NCBI GenBank assembly: GCA_017438975.1
Contig: JAFRUH010000026.1
Span: forward strand, 53,921-117,920
Length of the DNA stretch: 64,000 nucleotides
Direction of reading: 5' to 3'
Source of the DNA: Bacteroidales bacterium
Lineage (GTDB): Bacteria > Bacteroidota > Bacteroidia > Bacteroidales > UBA932
The notes beneath the pieces were generated by a model. It made no database searches, was not told where the DNA came from, and worked only from the letters and a program-made list of their open reading frames with translations. Shown here one piece after another: positions 17,950 through 28,219 of the stretch; position 1 is the first letter of the stretch; each line of letters begins with the position of its first letter. A program made the position numbers and the translations under genes.

Positions 17950-19175
17950 TCACGGGACAGACACGGGAAGGCGTCCGTTACGCCGTCCGCCAGGGAGGTC
18001 GGGCGGCGGCTTATTGTGCCCTCAGCATCCGCTGCGGCACGCGCGATGAGGCAGGGTACCCCTCCGGCATCGCCCATTTCGCGGAACATACGGTCTTTCG
18101 GGGGACTGAAAAGAAATCGGCCGCCCGGATCAACAGCTGCCTGGACCGGCTGGGGGGAGAACTGAACGCCTATACGACCAAGGAAGAGATCGTCATCCAC
18201 GCCACGGTCCTCAAGGAGGATCTCCGGAAAGCCATGGACCTCCTGCTCGAACTCGCTACCGTCCCGACCTTCCCGGATGAGGAAATCGAGACGGAACGGG
18301 GTGTCGTCCTGGAAGAAATCATTTCCTACAAGGACTCCCCCTCCGACGATATCTACGACCGATTCGAGGAAGCCCTGTTCGCGGGCCACCCCCTGGGAAC
18401 GCCGATCCTCGGAACCCTCAAGTCCGTCAAGAAAATAACCCCCTGCGACCTCAAGGCCTTTGTCCGGGAGCGTTTCATCCCCTCGGCAATGGTCCTGACC
18501 GTCGTCTCCCCGCTCGGGGAGGAAAAGGTGGAAAAGGAGATCCGCAGGTGCACGGAACGATGGTTCCCCAGAATTTCCGGAGAACCCGGGGCGGAAAGGA
18601 CGCCCGTTCCCGTTCCGGAACCTTTCTTCGACCGCGCCGTCGAAAAACGGAACCACGAGACAAACGCCGTGATCGGCGGTCTCGCCCCATCGCTCTATGA
18701 CGGGGAAAAGCGGCTGGCGGCTATCCTTCTCGCAAACCTTCTCGGCGGGCCGGCCTCGAATTCCCTCCTCGGTCAGGTACTTCGCGAAAAGAACGGTTGG
18801 GTCTACGGCGTGGAATGCAGCTATACCCAGTATGCCGACACGGGTATCATGGCCATCACCTTCGGCTGCGACCGCCCGAATCTCGAACGCTGTCTCGCCG
18901 AGACGGAACGGATCCTCCGGAAACTCCGGACGGATCTCCTGGGACCCCGGAAGCTCAAGGAAGCCAAGAAACAGTTGCTCGGTCAGCTTGCCATCGGCTC
19001 CGAGAGCGGAGAAACCCAGTGCCTGTCCATGGGAAAGAGCCTTCTTTCCTTCGGCCGGATCCCCTCCACGGAAGAAAACCGCCGCGCGATCGAAAACGTT
19101 ACGGCGGAAGATATACGGGAAGCGGCCCGCCGGATCTTCCCGGAGGGCCGCACCTGCCGCCTGATCTACAAATAG
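17946..19175 (+). CDS. M16 family (insulinase-like) zinc peptidase
   Basis: 409-residue peptidase with the inverted zinc motif HFAEH (residues 44-48) and the third ligand Glu about 76 residues on, in ERGVVLEE. The C-terminal half has the M16 partner domain with RxxY-like REKNGWVYGV, as in single-chain mitochondrial-processing-peptidase-type proteins. It has no visible signal peptide, so it is predicted to be cytoplasmic and to degrade imported peptides, although some relatives are exported. Coupled to the upstream secreted protein by a 4-base overlap. The gene runs convergent with the GH109-like gene 9 bases beyond. Confidence 0.9.
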   Translation: MITGQTREGVRYAVRQGGRAAAYCALSIRCGTRDEAGYPSGIAHFAEHTVFRGTEKKSAARINSCLDRLGGELNAYTTKEEIVIHATVLKEDLRKAMDLLLELATVPTFPDEEIETERGVVLEEIISYKDSPSDDIYDRFEEALFAGHPLGTPILGTLKSVKKITPCDLKAFVRERFIPSAMVLTVVSPLGEEKVEKEIRRCTERWFPRISGEPGAERTPVPVPEPFFDRAVEKRNHETNAVIGGLAPSLYDGEKRLAAILLANLLGGPASNSLLGQVLREKNGWVYGVECSYTQYADTGIMAITFGCDRPNLERCLAETERILRKLRTDLLGPRKLKEAKKQLLGQLAIGSESGETQCLSMGKSLLSFGRIPSTEENRRAIENVTAEDIREAARRIFPEGRTCRLIYK

Positions 19176-19184
19176 GCGGTATCG

Positions 19185-20564
19185 CTATTCCGCGAAAGCG
19201 TAGCGGAATCCATCCAGCTTGTTCCAGGCTCCCCGGGTGAAATCCGGGAAGGCGACCGGCGCCCCGTCGTGCTCGAGGGAGATCCGGTCCAGGGCGCCGA
19301 TGCAGGACCATTCCGCCAGATCGTACACGTCGATGTCCAGCGGCAAACCGTGGTTCAGACAGTACACAAGGCGGTAGTCCATGATGAAGTCCATGCCGCC
19401 GTGGCCGCCGACTTTCTTCGCAAGTTCGGTAATCCCTTCTTCAAGCAGAGGGTTCGGGAACCGACGGACCAGGGAATCCAGCTGGGCCGGAGTCATGGGA
19501 CGGTGGACATTGAGATTATCGAGCGAGGGCACTTCCTTGGGAGCCGAATCAGGACGAAGAAGGACCTGCTGGACCGGATATTTCCCGGCGTATCCTTCCG
19601 TTCCCACCAGCTGGTACATCCGGCTATACGGGCGCGGGGTCATGACATCGTGCTCGAGCAGGATGCTCTTCCCCTTCTCCGTCCGGATCATCGACATGGT
19701 CACGTCCCCGCTGGCGAAATCCTTGGGATCAAGCCCCCGGTCAGCCATGTGCTTTTTCCCGTTGAAGGAGTCTGTATCCATGGAAACCAGGGTCTTGAGC
19801 CGGTCTCCGCGGTGGATGTTCAGGACCTGGCAGACCGGGCCGAAGCCGTGGGTCGCATACAGGTCGCCCCGGAGCTTGCTGTTCTCCAGGAGCCGCCAGT
19901 TGGCCGCATACTGGTCCCAGAACTCGTCCAGGTTATGGTTGTAGGCGCCTTCTGCATGGATAATCTCGCCGAAGACCCCGGCCTGGGCCAGTGCAAGCAT
20001 CTTCAGTTCGAAGAAATCATAGCAGCAGTTCTCGAGGATCATGCAATGCCGGCGGGTCTGCTCGGACTTGTCCACGAGCGCCCAGCACTCTTCGAGGGTC
20101 AGCGCCGAAGGGACTTCGATCGCGACGTGCTTGCCATGCTCCATCGCGCACATCGCGACCGGGAAATGATGGGCCCAGTCGGTGCAGACATAGACCAGGT
20201 CGACGCCCGGATCCGCACAGAGCTCCTCATAGGACTTCTCCTCCCCGGAATATCCTTTCGCAGAAAGACCCTTTTCCTCGAGGAAAGAAAGACTCTTGAC
20301 GGTCCTGTCTGTCAGCACGTCGCAAACCGCGGCGATATGGCAGCCGGGAACATAGCTCAAGCGCCTGACGGCATCCCCGCCCCGCATCCCGAGACCGACC
20401 ACGCCGACCCCGACATCCGCAATCGGTTCTGCAGCGAATTGCAACATGTCCGTCTGGCCCGCAGCCCTTGCCGGGACCGGAGTCCGGATTACGCCCTGTT
20501 TCTTCCCACAAGAGAGGAAAAGCAGGAGCGATACCGCCACGAGGAAGAATAATCTACGACCCAT
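19185..20564 (-). CDS. Gfo/Idh/MocA-fold lipoprotein, GH109-like
   Basis: 459 residues with a lipoprotein signal (Cys19). The N-terminal Rossmann fold shows VGLGMRG and later YVCTDWAHHFPVAMCAMEHGKHVAIEVP. In the C-terminal domain, the cluster around NHNLDEFWDQYAANWRL and YATHGFGPVCQ is characteristic of GH109, whose founding members remove terminal alpha-N-acetylgalactosamine by an NAD-dependent redox mechanism. Many Bacteroidota carry several such paralogues of unproven activity, so the substrate is a guess. It follows metG by 11 bases and may be read from that transcript. Confidence 0.82.
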   Translation of the reverse strand: MGRRLFFLVAVSLLLFLSCGKKQGVIRTPVPARAAGQTDMLQFAAEPIADVGVGVVGLGMRGGDAVRRLSYVPGCHIAAVCDVLTDRTVKSLSFLEEKGLSAKGYSGEEKSYEELCADPGVDLVYVCTDWAHHFPVAMCAMEHGKHVAIEVPSALTLEECWALVDKSEQTRRHCMILENCCYDFFELKMLALAQAGVFGEIIHAEGAYNHNLDEFWDQYAANWRLLENSKLRGDLYATHGFGPVCQVLNIHRGDRLKTLVSMDTDSFNGKKHMADRGLDPKDFASGDVTMSMIRTEKGKSILLEHDVMTPRPYSRMYQLVGTEGYAGKYPVQQVLLRPDSAPKEVPSLDNLNVHRPMTPAQLDSLVRRFPNPLLEEGITELAKKVGGHGGMDFIMDYRLVYCLNHGLPLDIDVYDLAEWSCIGALDRISLEHDGAPVAFPDFTRGAWNKLDGFRYAFAE

Positions 20565-20575
20565 ATACTTGATGA

Positions 20576-22768
20576 TTAATTGATTACAGCTCCGTTTGCA
20601 AGGACCTCCTGCGGGGTGATGAAACGCATCTTGCCATCCCCCTGCTTGGCCATCAGGATCATCCCCTTCGACTCGATGCCCCGGATTTTGCGCGGGGCTA
20701 GGTTCGCCAGGATGCAGATCTGTTTCCCGACCATATCCTCGGGTGCATAATACTCGGCGATGCCGGAAACAATCGTCCGGGTATCGATGCCGGTATCGAT
20801 CGTCAGCTTGAGCAGTTTGTCCGTCTTCGGAACCCGCTCCGCTTCGAGGACGGTCGCCGTCCGGATATCCATCCGGGTGAAATCGTCATAGGAGATTTCC
20901 TCTTTCTGCGGTTCGACTTTCCTGGCGGCTTCTTCCGCAAGTTTCGCCTTTTCAGCGGCCTCGCGGGCCTCCTTGATTGCGTTCAGCCGGGCGATCTGGG
21001 CGTCTACGGTGTCGTCTTCGATCTTCTGGAAAAGGAGTTCCGGCTCTCCCAGTTTGTGGCCGGGACCGAGAATCTCCGGATTGCCCAGCTGGTTCCAGGT
21101 CAGCAGCGGCAGGCCGGGCACGATCAGCATCTTCCCTTTCCGGCGGGTATGCAGCGCGCTTCCTTCCCCTTCCGCAAAGAAATTCGCCGTCGGACGGCCT
21201 TCGCCGGCCCGGTAGTCCATGCCCGCATCGATGGCGACCCTCAGGATCGAGCGCAACTTTTCGGCCGAGAACGGGGTGAAGGGTTCGAAGGCGATCGCGA
21301 GGTCCGCGCAGATCTGGAGGCAGGTATAGAGGATCGAAGCGGTCCTGTCCATATCCGTCTTCGCAACCTTCCACGGCTCGGCGTCGGAGATGTACTTGTT
21401 GCCGATCCGGGCGATGTTCATGGCCTCTTTCAGGGCTTCGCGGAAATGGTAGGTTTCGATATAATTCTCAAGCGCTTCCCGGCAGGGAACGATCGAAGCA
21501 AGGGTTTCCGCATCGACGGGCTCCGGCTTGAGGTTCTGCGGGACGACTCCCCCGAAGTACTTGTGGGTCAGGACCACGGCGCGGTTTACGAAGTTCCCGA
21601 AGATGGCGACCAGCTCGGAATTGTTCCGCTGCTGGAAGTCCTTCCAGGTGAAATCATTGTCCTTCGTTTCGGGGGCGTTTGCGGTCAGCACGTAGCGGAG
21701 CACGTCTTCCTTCCCCGGGAAATCCCGCAGGTACTCGTCGACCCAGACGGCCCAACCGCGGGAAGTCGAGATCTTGTCCCCCTCGAGATTGAGGAACTCG
21801 TTCGAAGGGACATTGTCCGGAAGGACATAATCCCCGTAGGCCTTCATCATGGACGGGAAGACGATGCAATGGAAGACGATATTGTCCTTTCCGATGAAAT
21901 GGACCAGGCGGGTATCCTCCGACTTCCACCATTTTTCCCAACTTTCGGGAAGGAGTTCCTTCGTGTTGGAGATGTACCCGATCGGCGCATCGAACCAAAC
22001 GTAGAGGACCTTCCCTTCCGCCCCTTCCACGGGTACGGGGACGCCCCAATCGAGGTCCCGGCTGACGGCCCGGGGCTGCAGGCCTCCGTCCAGCCAGCTC
22101 TTGCACTGGCCGTAGACATTGCTCTTCCATTCCTTGTGCTGCTCGAGGATCCATTCCCGCAGCCAGGGCTCATACTTGTCGAGCGGGAGATACCAGTGCA
22201 CGGTCTTCCTCTTCTCGAGGGCGCCGCCGCTGAGGCGGGAATGCGGGTCGATCAGCTCTTCGGGGCTGAGGGTGCTGCCGCACTTCTCGCACTGGTCCCC
22301 GTAGGCGTGCGGATTGCCGCACTTGGGGCAGGTTCCCTCGATATAGCGGTCGGCCAGGAAGGTCCCGGCCTCGACATCGTAGTACTGCTCGCTTTCCCGG
22401 GTGATGAATTTCCCTTCATCGTAGAGTTTCCGGAAGAACTCGGAGGCGTTTTCGTCGTGCACCGCGGAGGTCGTACGGGAATAAATGTCGAAATTGATCC
22501 CGAGGCCGACGAAGGCATCCTTCATGATCTTGTGGTACTTGTCCACGATATCCTGCGGGGTAACGCCCTGCTCGCGTGCCTTGATCGTGATCGGAACGCC
22601 GTGCTCGTCCGAGCCGCAGACGAAAACGACATCCTCTCCCCGGAGCCGCAGATAGCGGACATAGATGTCGCCGGGGACATATGCGCCGGCCAGGTGGCCG
22701 ATATGGACCGGCCCGTTCGCATACGGAAGGGCGCAGGTCACGAGGGTTCTCTTGAATTTCTTCTTCAT
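20576..22768 (-). CDS. metG: Methionyl-tRNA synthetase with C-terminal tRNA-binding domain
   Basis: Class I synthetase that charges initiator and elongator tRNA-Met. Start chosen at the ATG overlapping the dnaG stop by 4 bases, because the protein then begins [25 protein letters not shown] with HIGH at residues 22-25 (sequence given only by its ends). A zinc knuckle CPKCG-x9-CEKCG follows, then KISTSR (KMSKS class). After a charged Lys/Glu helix, the last 110 residues form a Trbp111-like OB fold ([18 protein letters not shown]) that helps dimerisation and tRNA binding. 730 residues, normal for the long form in Bacteroidota. A longer reading frame upstream is only an overlap with dnaG. Confidence 0.97.
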   Translation of the reverse strand: MKKKFKRTLVTCALPYANGPVHIGHLAGAYVPGDIYVRYLRLRGEDVVFVCGSDEHGVPITIKAREQGVTPQDIVDKYHKIMKDAFVGLGINFDIYSRTTSAVHDENASEFFRKLYDEGKFITRESEQYYDVEAGTFLADRYIEGTCPKCGNPHAYGDQCEKCGSTLSPEELIDPHSRLSGGALEKRKTVHWYLPLDKYEPWLREWILEQHKEWKSNVYGQCKSWLDGGLQPRAVSRDLDWGVPVPVEGAEGKVLYVWFDAPIGYISNTKELLPESWEKWWKSEDTRLVHFIGKDNIVFHCIVFPSMMKAYGDYVLPDNVPSNEFLNLEGDKISTSRGWAVWVDEYLRDFPGKEDVLRYVLTANAPETKDNDFTWKDFQQRNNSELVAIFGNFVNRAVVLTHKYFGGVVPQNLKPEPVDAETLASIVPCREALENYIETYHFREALKEAMNIARIGNKYISDAEPWKVAKTDMDRTASILYTCLQICADLAIAFEPFTPFSAEKLRSILRVAIDAGMDYRAGEGRPTANFFAEGEGSALHTRRKGKMLIVPGLPLLTWNQLGNPEILGPGHKLGEPELLFQKIEDDTVDAQIARLNAIKEAREAAEKAKLAEEAARKVEPQKEEISYDDFTRMDIRTATVLEAERVPKTDKLLKLTIDTGIDTRTIVSGIAEYYAPEDMVGKQICILANLAPRKIRGIESKGMILMAKQGDGKMRFITPQEVLANGAVIN

Positions 22769-24762
22769 ATCTGTCTGTCCATTTTTTCCCTGCCGAGGCG
22801 GATGTTGATCTTCCGCTTCTTGGCATTGACGGATTCTATTTCTTTCAATATGTCTGCCTGGTCCTCCGGCGACGCGGTCGATAGTTCCCGCATCAGGATC
22901 GTCAGGCGGGACTGCATCATCTTGTCGTGGTAGACCAGGATGGCCCTGGGCACGAAGCTGGTCAGCCACGAGGAATGGGCGGTCAGGGCGCGGGAGAAAT
23001 CCCCCACCGACAAGCGGTACTGCTCTTCGAAAAGCCGGGCGGTCGTCGCGGCGATTCCCCGGTCCTCCCCGTCGAGGAGGGTCCGGATGATCTGGTCCTG
23101 GGAATACCCTTCGTCATAGAGTTGGAAATACCGTTCATAGACGATCCTGTAGGCCGTATTCACGAAAGGAGCGCCGTCGAGGGCCGCATCTATGAAGTCG
23201 GCGACGGTCTGGGGCTCCTCCCCGGCGTAGAACTCGGAATCGGAGGGGAAGTCGAGGGGCGTCGTCCCGTCCCGGAGGATGAAAGAGAGCAGTTCCTGCT
23301 CGCTCGGGGCAACGACGGGATCCTCTTCGATCCGTACAGCCTCCTGAGGAGCCGCAGGAACCGGAGCCATTTCTTCCTCAGACTGAGGCGCTTCCGGAGA
23401 TGGAACCGATTCTTCGGGGCGGTCCGCTGCGCGGGAGGCCTCTGCCCTCCGCTCTTCCAGGTCCTTTTCGCGGGTCTTTCGGATCCGGTCGAAGAGAATA
23501 TCGGACTCGATGCCGAATTTTTGGGCGCAGTCTCCTACGTAGACTGACCGCTTGATGGCATCGGGAATGCCTGCGATCGTATCTGCGATGTCATTGATCA
23601 CCATCGCCTTCTTCAAAGGGTCCCTACCGGCGTCCTCGAGGAGGAGGTCGGTCTTGAACCCGATGAAATCCCGCTCGTTCTCCGCGATGAATTCCTGCAC
23701 CTCGGCGAGGGTATGTTTCCGGGCGAAGGAATCGGGGTCGTCTCCGTCGGGCAGGAGCACGATCTTGACGTTCATGTCCTCCTTCAGGACCATGTTAATC
23801 CCCCGCAAGGCGGCGTGGATCCCGGCGGAATCCCCGTCGTACATGATCGTCACGTTCGGGGTGAAACGCTTCATCAGGCGGATCTGTTCGACCGTCAGCG
23901 AAGTCCCGCTCGAAGCGACGGTATTGAGGATGCCGAGCTGGTGCATGGACAGGACATCGAGGTAGCCCTCGACGAGATAGACCTTGTCCATCTTCGCCAT
24001 TTCGTTCTTGGCGAAATAGATCCCGTAGAGAGAACGGGACTTGACGTATATCTCCGACTCCTTGGAATTGACGTATTTCGCAACGGACTTGTCCGTCTTG
24101 AGGGTCCTTCCGCCAAAGGCGATGATCCGGCCGCTGACCGAATGGACCGGGAACATGACCCGCTCGTAAAACCGGTCATAGAGGGTGCCGTCGTCGCGGC
24201 GGGCGCAGAGACCGGTCTCGAAGAGATACTCGTCCCGGAACCCTTCCGCACGGGCTGCCTTCGTAAAGTTGTCCCTTCCCTGCGGAGCCCATCCGAGCCC
24301 GTATTTCGCGATGGTCTCGTCCTCGAGGCCGCGGGAATGGAAATACGCGAGACCGATGGAGCGCCCCTCCTGGGTGGAAAGCTGTTCCCGGAAGAATTTC
24401 CCTGCGAATTCAGACACGACAAGCAGGCTCTCGTGCCGCTGGCGGGCGGCGATCTCCTCGGCCGTCTCCTCCTTCTCCTGGATCGTGATATGGTATTTGT
24501 TGGCGATGTACCGGAGGGCTTCCGTGAAGGTCAGCCGCTCGTAATCCATCAGGAAACCGACCGCAGAACCGGCTTTCCCGCATCCAAAGCACTTGTAGAT
24601 GCCCCTCGAGGGTTCGACGTGGAATGACGGGGTCTTTTCATTGTGGAAGGGACAGCACGCCCAATAACTGCTGCCCTGACGTTTCAGGGTAACGAAATCC
24701 CCAACGATATCTTCAATCTTGACGGTATCGAGGATGAGCTGTACTGTCTCCTGCGGTATCAT
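22765..24762 (-). CDS. dnaG: DNA primase DnaG
   Basis: Makes RNA primers at the replication fork. The N-terminal zinc finger has Cys37, His40, Cys58 and Cys61 (CCPFH ... CFGCG). The central Toprim domain shows [10 protein letters not shown] (acidic Glu) and IMYDGDSAG (Asp-x-Asp). Residues about 440-500 are a Glu/Pro-rich linker, then a C-terminal helicase-binding region with weak conservation. 665 residues, normal. Both ends overlap neighbours by 4 bases (small membrane protein upstream, metG downstream), so the unit small-ORF/dnaG/metG is tightly coupled. This differs from the rpsU-dnaG-rpoD cluster of other bacteria. Confidence 0.96.
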   Translation of the reverse strand: MIPQETVQLILDTVKIEDIVGDFVTLKRQGSSYWACCPFHNEKTPSFHVEPSRGIYKCFGCGKAGSAVGFLMDYERLTFTEALRYIANKYHITIQEKEETAEEIAARQRHESLLVVSEFAGKFFREQLSTQEGRSIGLAYFHSRGLEDETIAKYGLGWAPQGRDNFTKAARAEGFRDEYLFETGLCARRDDGTLYDRFYERVMFPVHSVSGRIIAFGGRTLKTDKSVAKYVNSKESEIYVKSRSLYGIYFAKNEMAKMDKVYLVEGYLDVLSMHQLGILNTVASSGTSLTVEQIRLMKRFTPNVTIMYDGDSAGIHAALRGINMVLKEDMNVKIVLLPDGDDPDSFARKHTLAEVQEFIAENERDFIGFKTDLLLEDAGRDPLKKAMVINDIADTIAGIPDAIKRSVYVGDCAQKFGIESDILFDRIRKTREKDLEERRAEASRAADRPEESVPSPEAPQSEEEMAPVPAAPQEAVRIEEDPVVAPSEQELLSFILRDGTTPLDFPSDSEFYAGEEPQTVADFIDAALDGAPFVNTAYRIVYERYFQLYDEGYSQDQIIRTLLDGEDRGIAATTARLFEEQYRLSVGDFSRALTAHSSWLTSFVPRAILVYHDKMMQSRLTILMRELSTASPEDQADILKEIESVNAKKRKINIRLGREKMDRQI

Positions 24763-25058
24763 TCCTTGGTAAAGTCCACTTCCTTCGCGTCGGAAAGATC
24801 CGTAATCTGGATCTTCCCGTCTCCGGGATTGTCCGAAGAAGGTCTGTCCGTCCGCTCCTCGCGGGGGGCCTGCCGCTTCTCTTCCGCCTGCTTTTCGCGG
24901 GCGATGACCATAAGGTCACGGATCGCGATGAAGACGAAAACACCGCCTATGATGATAAAGAAACCCCTCCGGGTTCCCAGCAAGAGGAGTCCCATGACCA
25001 GTACGACGACGGCCTTGAGAATCCTGGATTTTCTGCTTGTGTATCCGAATGTAAACAT
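24759..25058 (-). CDS. Small membrane protein of unknown function
   Basis: 99 residues. Two hydrophobic stretches separated by a short RR turn (AVVVLVMGLLLLGT and FFIIIGGVFVFIAI) predict a hairpin in the inner membrane; the remainder is a charged, Glu/Arg/Asp-rich cytoplasmic tail. I do not recognise a family. The start is the ATG at 25058; an upstream TTG lies inside the promoter box and is rejected. The 4-base overlap with dnaG shows coupling but not function. Confidence 0.72.
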   Translation of the reverse strand: MFTFGYTSRKSRILKAVVVLVMGLLLLGTRRGFFIIIGGVFVFIAIRDLMVIAREKQAEEKRQAPREERTDRPSSDNPGDGKIQITDLSDAKEVDFTKE

Positions 25059-25064
25059 ATCCCG

Positions 25065-25096
25065 CAAAATTAAACAATTCTGCGTTAATTGGCAAC
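25065..25096 (-). promoter_or_regulatory. Promoter for the small-ORF/dnaG/metG operon
   Basis: Minus strand: GTTG (25093-25096; one mismatch to TTTG), 20 bases, TAATTTTG (25065-25072), a perfect -7 box. It overlaps the 3' end of recQ and places the start point within a few bases of the ATG at 25058, again a nearly leaderless mRNA. Confidence 0.68.
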
Positions 25097-27295
25097 CTCG
25101 CAGAGGAACTTGATGCGGACCAGGCGGATTTCCTCCTCATCATAGTCGCTTCCGAGGTCGCGCATGGCGTCGGCGACCGAATCGGAAAGGGCCTCGTCGT
25201 GGAAATAGGCGTAGATCTCGTCCACGACGTCGTCGTCGAGGTTTTCCCGGATATAATAGTCCAGGTTCAGCTTCGTGCCGGAGGAGACGATCGCCTCGAT
25301 TTCGGACAGGAGGGTGTCCATGTCCATTCCCTTGGCGGCGGCGATGTCCTCGAGATCCATCCGGCGGTCGATGCTCTGGATGATGAAGACTTTGTTCACG
25401 GATTTGTGGGCGATGGTCTTGACCACGAAATCGTCCGGCCGCATGATCTCGTTCTCGTCCACGTACATCTGGATCAGTTCGATGAAATCCTTGCCGTATT
25501 TCTTCGCCTTCCCTTCCCCGACGCCCTGGCAGTTCCTCAGTTCGTCATAGGTGATGGGATACATGATCGACATGTCTTCGAGGGAAGGGTCCGAGAAGAT
25601 GATCCACGGCTGGAGCTTCAGCTCGCGGGCGAGGTCCTTCCGCAGGTCCTTCAGCATCGCGAGGAGAACCGGATCGCCACCTCCGCCGCCTTTCATGACA
25701 CTGGCGGGGATATCGTCGTCGTCATCGTCGACATCGGCGCCGTCCGAGAATGCCCGGTCCTCGACAAGCATCAGCTCGGTCGGGTGCTCCAGGAAGGCCC
25801 TGCCGGCGGGGGTCACGGAGATGAGTCCGTAGGTCTCGATCTCCTTGTCGAGCAGGTGCAGGATCAGCCCCTGGTGGAGGACGGCGGACCAGAACTTGAC
25901 GGAATGGTCCCGACCCGCACCGAAAAGCTCCAGCTTGTCGTGGCGGTAGGACTTGATCAGGGCGTTGGTCTGCCCCGCGAGGATATTGGCGATATGGGTG
26001 ATCTTGAAATGCTCGGGAAGGGATTCGATGAGCTCGATGACAAGGGCCATCTCCTCCCGCCCGTCAAAGCGGACTTTCGGATGCAGGCAGTTGTCGCAGC
26101 AGCCGCAGTTCTCCTGGGGATAGTCTTCGCTGAAGTAATTGAGCAGCAATTTCCTGCGACACTGGCTGGACTCGGCGTAGGCGACGGTTTCGGCAAGGAG
26201 CTGGCGACCGATCTCCTGCTCGGCGATCGGTTTCCCCTGCATGAACTTTTCGAGCTTCTGGATATCCTTGTAGCTGTAGTAGGTGATGCAGAGTCCCTCC
26301 TGTCCGTCCCGTCCCGCCCGTCCGGTCTCCTGGTAATAGCCCTCCAGGCTCTTGGGAATGTCGTAATGGATGACGAACCGGACGTCCGGCTTGTCGATGC
26401 CCATTCCGAAGGCAATCGTCGCGACGATGACGTCGATCTCCTCCATCAGGAACTTGTCCTGGTTCTCCGTCCGGGTCTTCGCATCCAGCCCGGCATGGTA
26501 CGGGAGGGCCTTGATGCCGTTGATGCTCAGCGTCTGGGCCATCTCCTCGACTTTCTTCCTGCTGAGACAGTAGATGATGCCGGACTTGCCGGGATTCTGG
26601 CGGATGAACTTGATGATGTCCTTTTCCGGATCGACCTTGTCCCGGATCTCATAATACAGGTTCGGGCGGTTGAAGGAGGACTTGAAGACCGTGGCGTCCT
26701 GGATCCGGAGGTTCTTGAGGATGTCGCTCTGGACCTTGAGGGTCGCCGTCGCGGTCAGGGCGATGATCGGAGCCGGCTGGATGCCTTCGATGATCGAACG
26801 GATCTTCCGGTATTCGGGGCGGAAATCATGGCCCCATTCTGAGATGCAATGGGCCTCGTCAATGGCGTAGAAGGAGATCCTGATCTCGCGGAGGAGGGCG
26901 ATATTTTCTTCCTTCGTCAGGGATTCAGGCGCTACATAGAGCAGTTTCGTCACGCCGGACAGAAGGTCCCGGCGCACCTCCGCGATCTGTCCTCTTCCGA
27001 GGGAGGAGTTCAGGAAATGGGCGATACCGTCCTCTTCGTGCGAGACGAACCCGCGGATCGCGTCGACCTGGTTTTTCATCAGGGCGATCAGCGGGGAAAT
27101 CACGATCGCCGTTCCTTCCATCACGAGGGCCGGCAGCTGGTAGCAAAGCGACTTGCCGCCTCCGGTCGGCATCAGCACAAAGGCATCCTTCCCGCTTATC
27201 AGGTGGTTGATAATGCGTTCCTGGTCACCCTTGAAGGAATCGTAACCGAAAAATTCTTTGAGACGGTCATGAAGAAGGGAGGAATCGACGGACAT
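25085..27295 (-). CDS. recQ: ATP-dependent DNA helicase RecQ
   Basis: 3'-5' superfamily 2 helicase used in recombination and fork repair. Start set at the ATG giving MSVDSSLLHDRLKEFFGY, which opens directly with the helicase domain. Visible are Walker A MPTGGGKS (42-49), DEAH in AIDEAHCISEWGHDFRPEY, motif VI QETGRAGRDG, and the RQC zinc site C-x16-CGCCDNC. After an acidic linker (DVDDDDDD) comes an HRDC domain (PITYDELRNCQGVGEGKAKKYG) and a further 130 residues typical of Bacteroidota RecQ. 736 residues, as usual for the phylum. A reading frame further upstream contains no conserved sequence. Confidence 0.96.
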   Translation of the reverse strand: MSVDSSLLHDRLKEFFGYDSFKGDQERIINHLISGKDAFVLMPTGGGKSLCYQLPALVMEGTAIVISPLIALMKNQVDAIRGFVSHEEDGIAHFLNSSLGRGQIAEVRRDLLSGVTKLLYVAPESLTKEENIALLREIRISFYAIDEAHCISEWGHDFRPEYRKIRSIIEGIQPAPIIALTATATLKVQSDILKNLRIQDATVFKSSFNRPNLYYEIRDKVDPEKDIIKFIRQNPGKSGIIYCLSRKKVEEMAQTLSINGIKALPYHAGLDAKTRTENQDKFLMEEIDVIVATIAFGMGIDKPDVRFVIHYDIPKSLEGYYQETGRAGRDGQEGLCITYYSYKDIQKLEKFMQGKPIAEQEIGRQLLAETVAYAESSQCRRKLLLNYFSEDYPQENCGCCDNCLHPKVRFDGREEMALVIELIESLPEHFKITHIANILAGQTNALIKSYRHDKLELFGAGRDHSVKFWSAVLHQGLILHLLDKEIETYGLISVTPAGRAFLEHPTELMLVEDRAFSDGADVDDDDDDIPASVMKGGGGGDPVLLAMLKDLRKDLARELKLQPWIIFSDPSLEDMSIMYPITYDELRNCQGVGEGKAKKYGKDFIELIQMYVDENEIMRPDDFVVKTIAHKSVNKVFIIQSIDRRMDLEDIAAAKGMDMDTLLSEIEAIVSSGTKLNLDYYIRENLDDDVVDEIYAYFHDEALSDSVADAMRDLGSDYDEEEIRLVRIKFLCEVAN

Positions 27296-27394
27296 AGGTA
27301 AGTTGAATTTTGTGTAATTTAGCCAATAATCGGATAATCTCCAAATTTTTACTTTCTTTTTATTTTCAATAAAAAAAACATACGGTTTTCGGAA

Positions 27395-27402
27395 TAATTT
27401 TG
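27395..27402 (+). promoter_or_regulatory. -7 promoter box for the FKBP/DUF3127 operon
   Basis: TAATTTTG fits TAnnTTTG and lies 65 bases before the ATG. The -33 region is an A-rich tract without an exact TTTG. Confidence 0.55.
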
Positions 27403-27466
27403 CGATATTTGCAGATTGTACGGTCAAGACCGGAAAAAGTTGACAACAAACTAATTATTCAAGGAT

Positions 27467-28213
27467 ATGAAAATTTACAGAATCTTTGCAATCGCATCAG
27501 CCGCCGTGCTGATCGCGGCCTGCGGCGGAAAAGCCGTAGAAGGCACGAAAGACGTGCAGGCCCTCTTCCCGTCCAAGGGCCAGATCGACTCCGTCAGCTA
27601 CCTGATGGGCGTCAATTTCGGAACGACCCTCAAGGGCAACAACTTCGGCGATCTCAACTACGCCGAAATGGTAAAGGGCATCAAGGACTTCATGAACGCT
27701 GAAGGCACCAACTACCAGGATTCCGCCTTCCTCGCCCAGTTCAAGATCAACCCCATGACCATGAACGAAATCATCCAGGCTTATCTTGACAGGCGCACGG
27801 ACTACGTCGCCGCCCTCAACCGGGAAAAAGGCGAGAAGTTCCTTGCTGCCAACAAGGTAAAGGAAGGAATCGACACGACGGCTTCCGGTCTCCAGTACAA
27901 GATCCTCGAGCCGGGCAATGATGTCCATCCGACCGAGGTCGACACCGTCTGGGTCAACTACAAGGGCACCCTCATCGACGGTACCGTTTTCGATGAGAAC
28001 GAGAACATCCGCTTCACCCTCAACCGCGTGATCCGGGGATGGACCGAAGGTATCCAGCTCCTCGGCGAAGGCGGCAAGGCCCAGCTCTTCATCCCTTCGG
28101 ATCTCGCTTACGGCATCCAGGGCAACCGCGGCATCGAACCGAACTCGACCCTGATCTTCGACGTCGAGCTCCTCAAGGTCGGAAAATTCGTCGAGCCTGA
28201 AGAAAAGAAGTAG
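27467..28213 (+). CDS. FKBP-type peptidyl-prolyl isomerase lipoprotein
   Basis: Folding catalyst at the cell envelope. The 248-residue protein has a lipoprotein signal (Cys19 after LIAA), a helical N-terminal dimerisation region of about 110 residues as in FkpA/Mip proteins, and a C-terminal FKBP domain (VNYKGTLIDGTVFDENEN, VIRGWTEGIQLLGEGGKAQLFIPSDLAYG given in part, and the closing LIFDVELLKVG). The Tyr, Asp and Trp residues that line the proline pocket are present. The DUF3127 gene follows after 6 bases. Confidence 0.92.
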   Translation: MKIYRIFAIASAAVLIAACGGKAVEGTKDVQALFPSKGQIDSVSYLMGVNFGTTLKGNNFGDLNYAEMVKGIKDFMNAEGTNYQDSAFLAQFKINPMTMNEIIQAYLDRRTDYVAALNREKGEKFLAANKVKEGIDTTASGLQYKILEPGNDVHPTEVDTVWVNYKGTLIDGTVFDENENIRFTLNRVIRGWTEGIQLLGEGGKAQLFIPSDLAYGIQGNRGIEPNSTLIFDVELLKVGKFVEPEEKK

Positions 28214-28219
28214 CGCATT

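Noticed and set aside
27296-27427. N-terminal extension of RecQ
   Set aside because: The added residues are AT-rich leader sequence with no conservation; the helicase starts at 27295.
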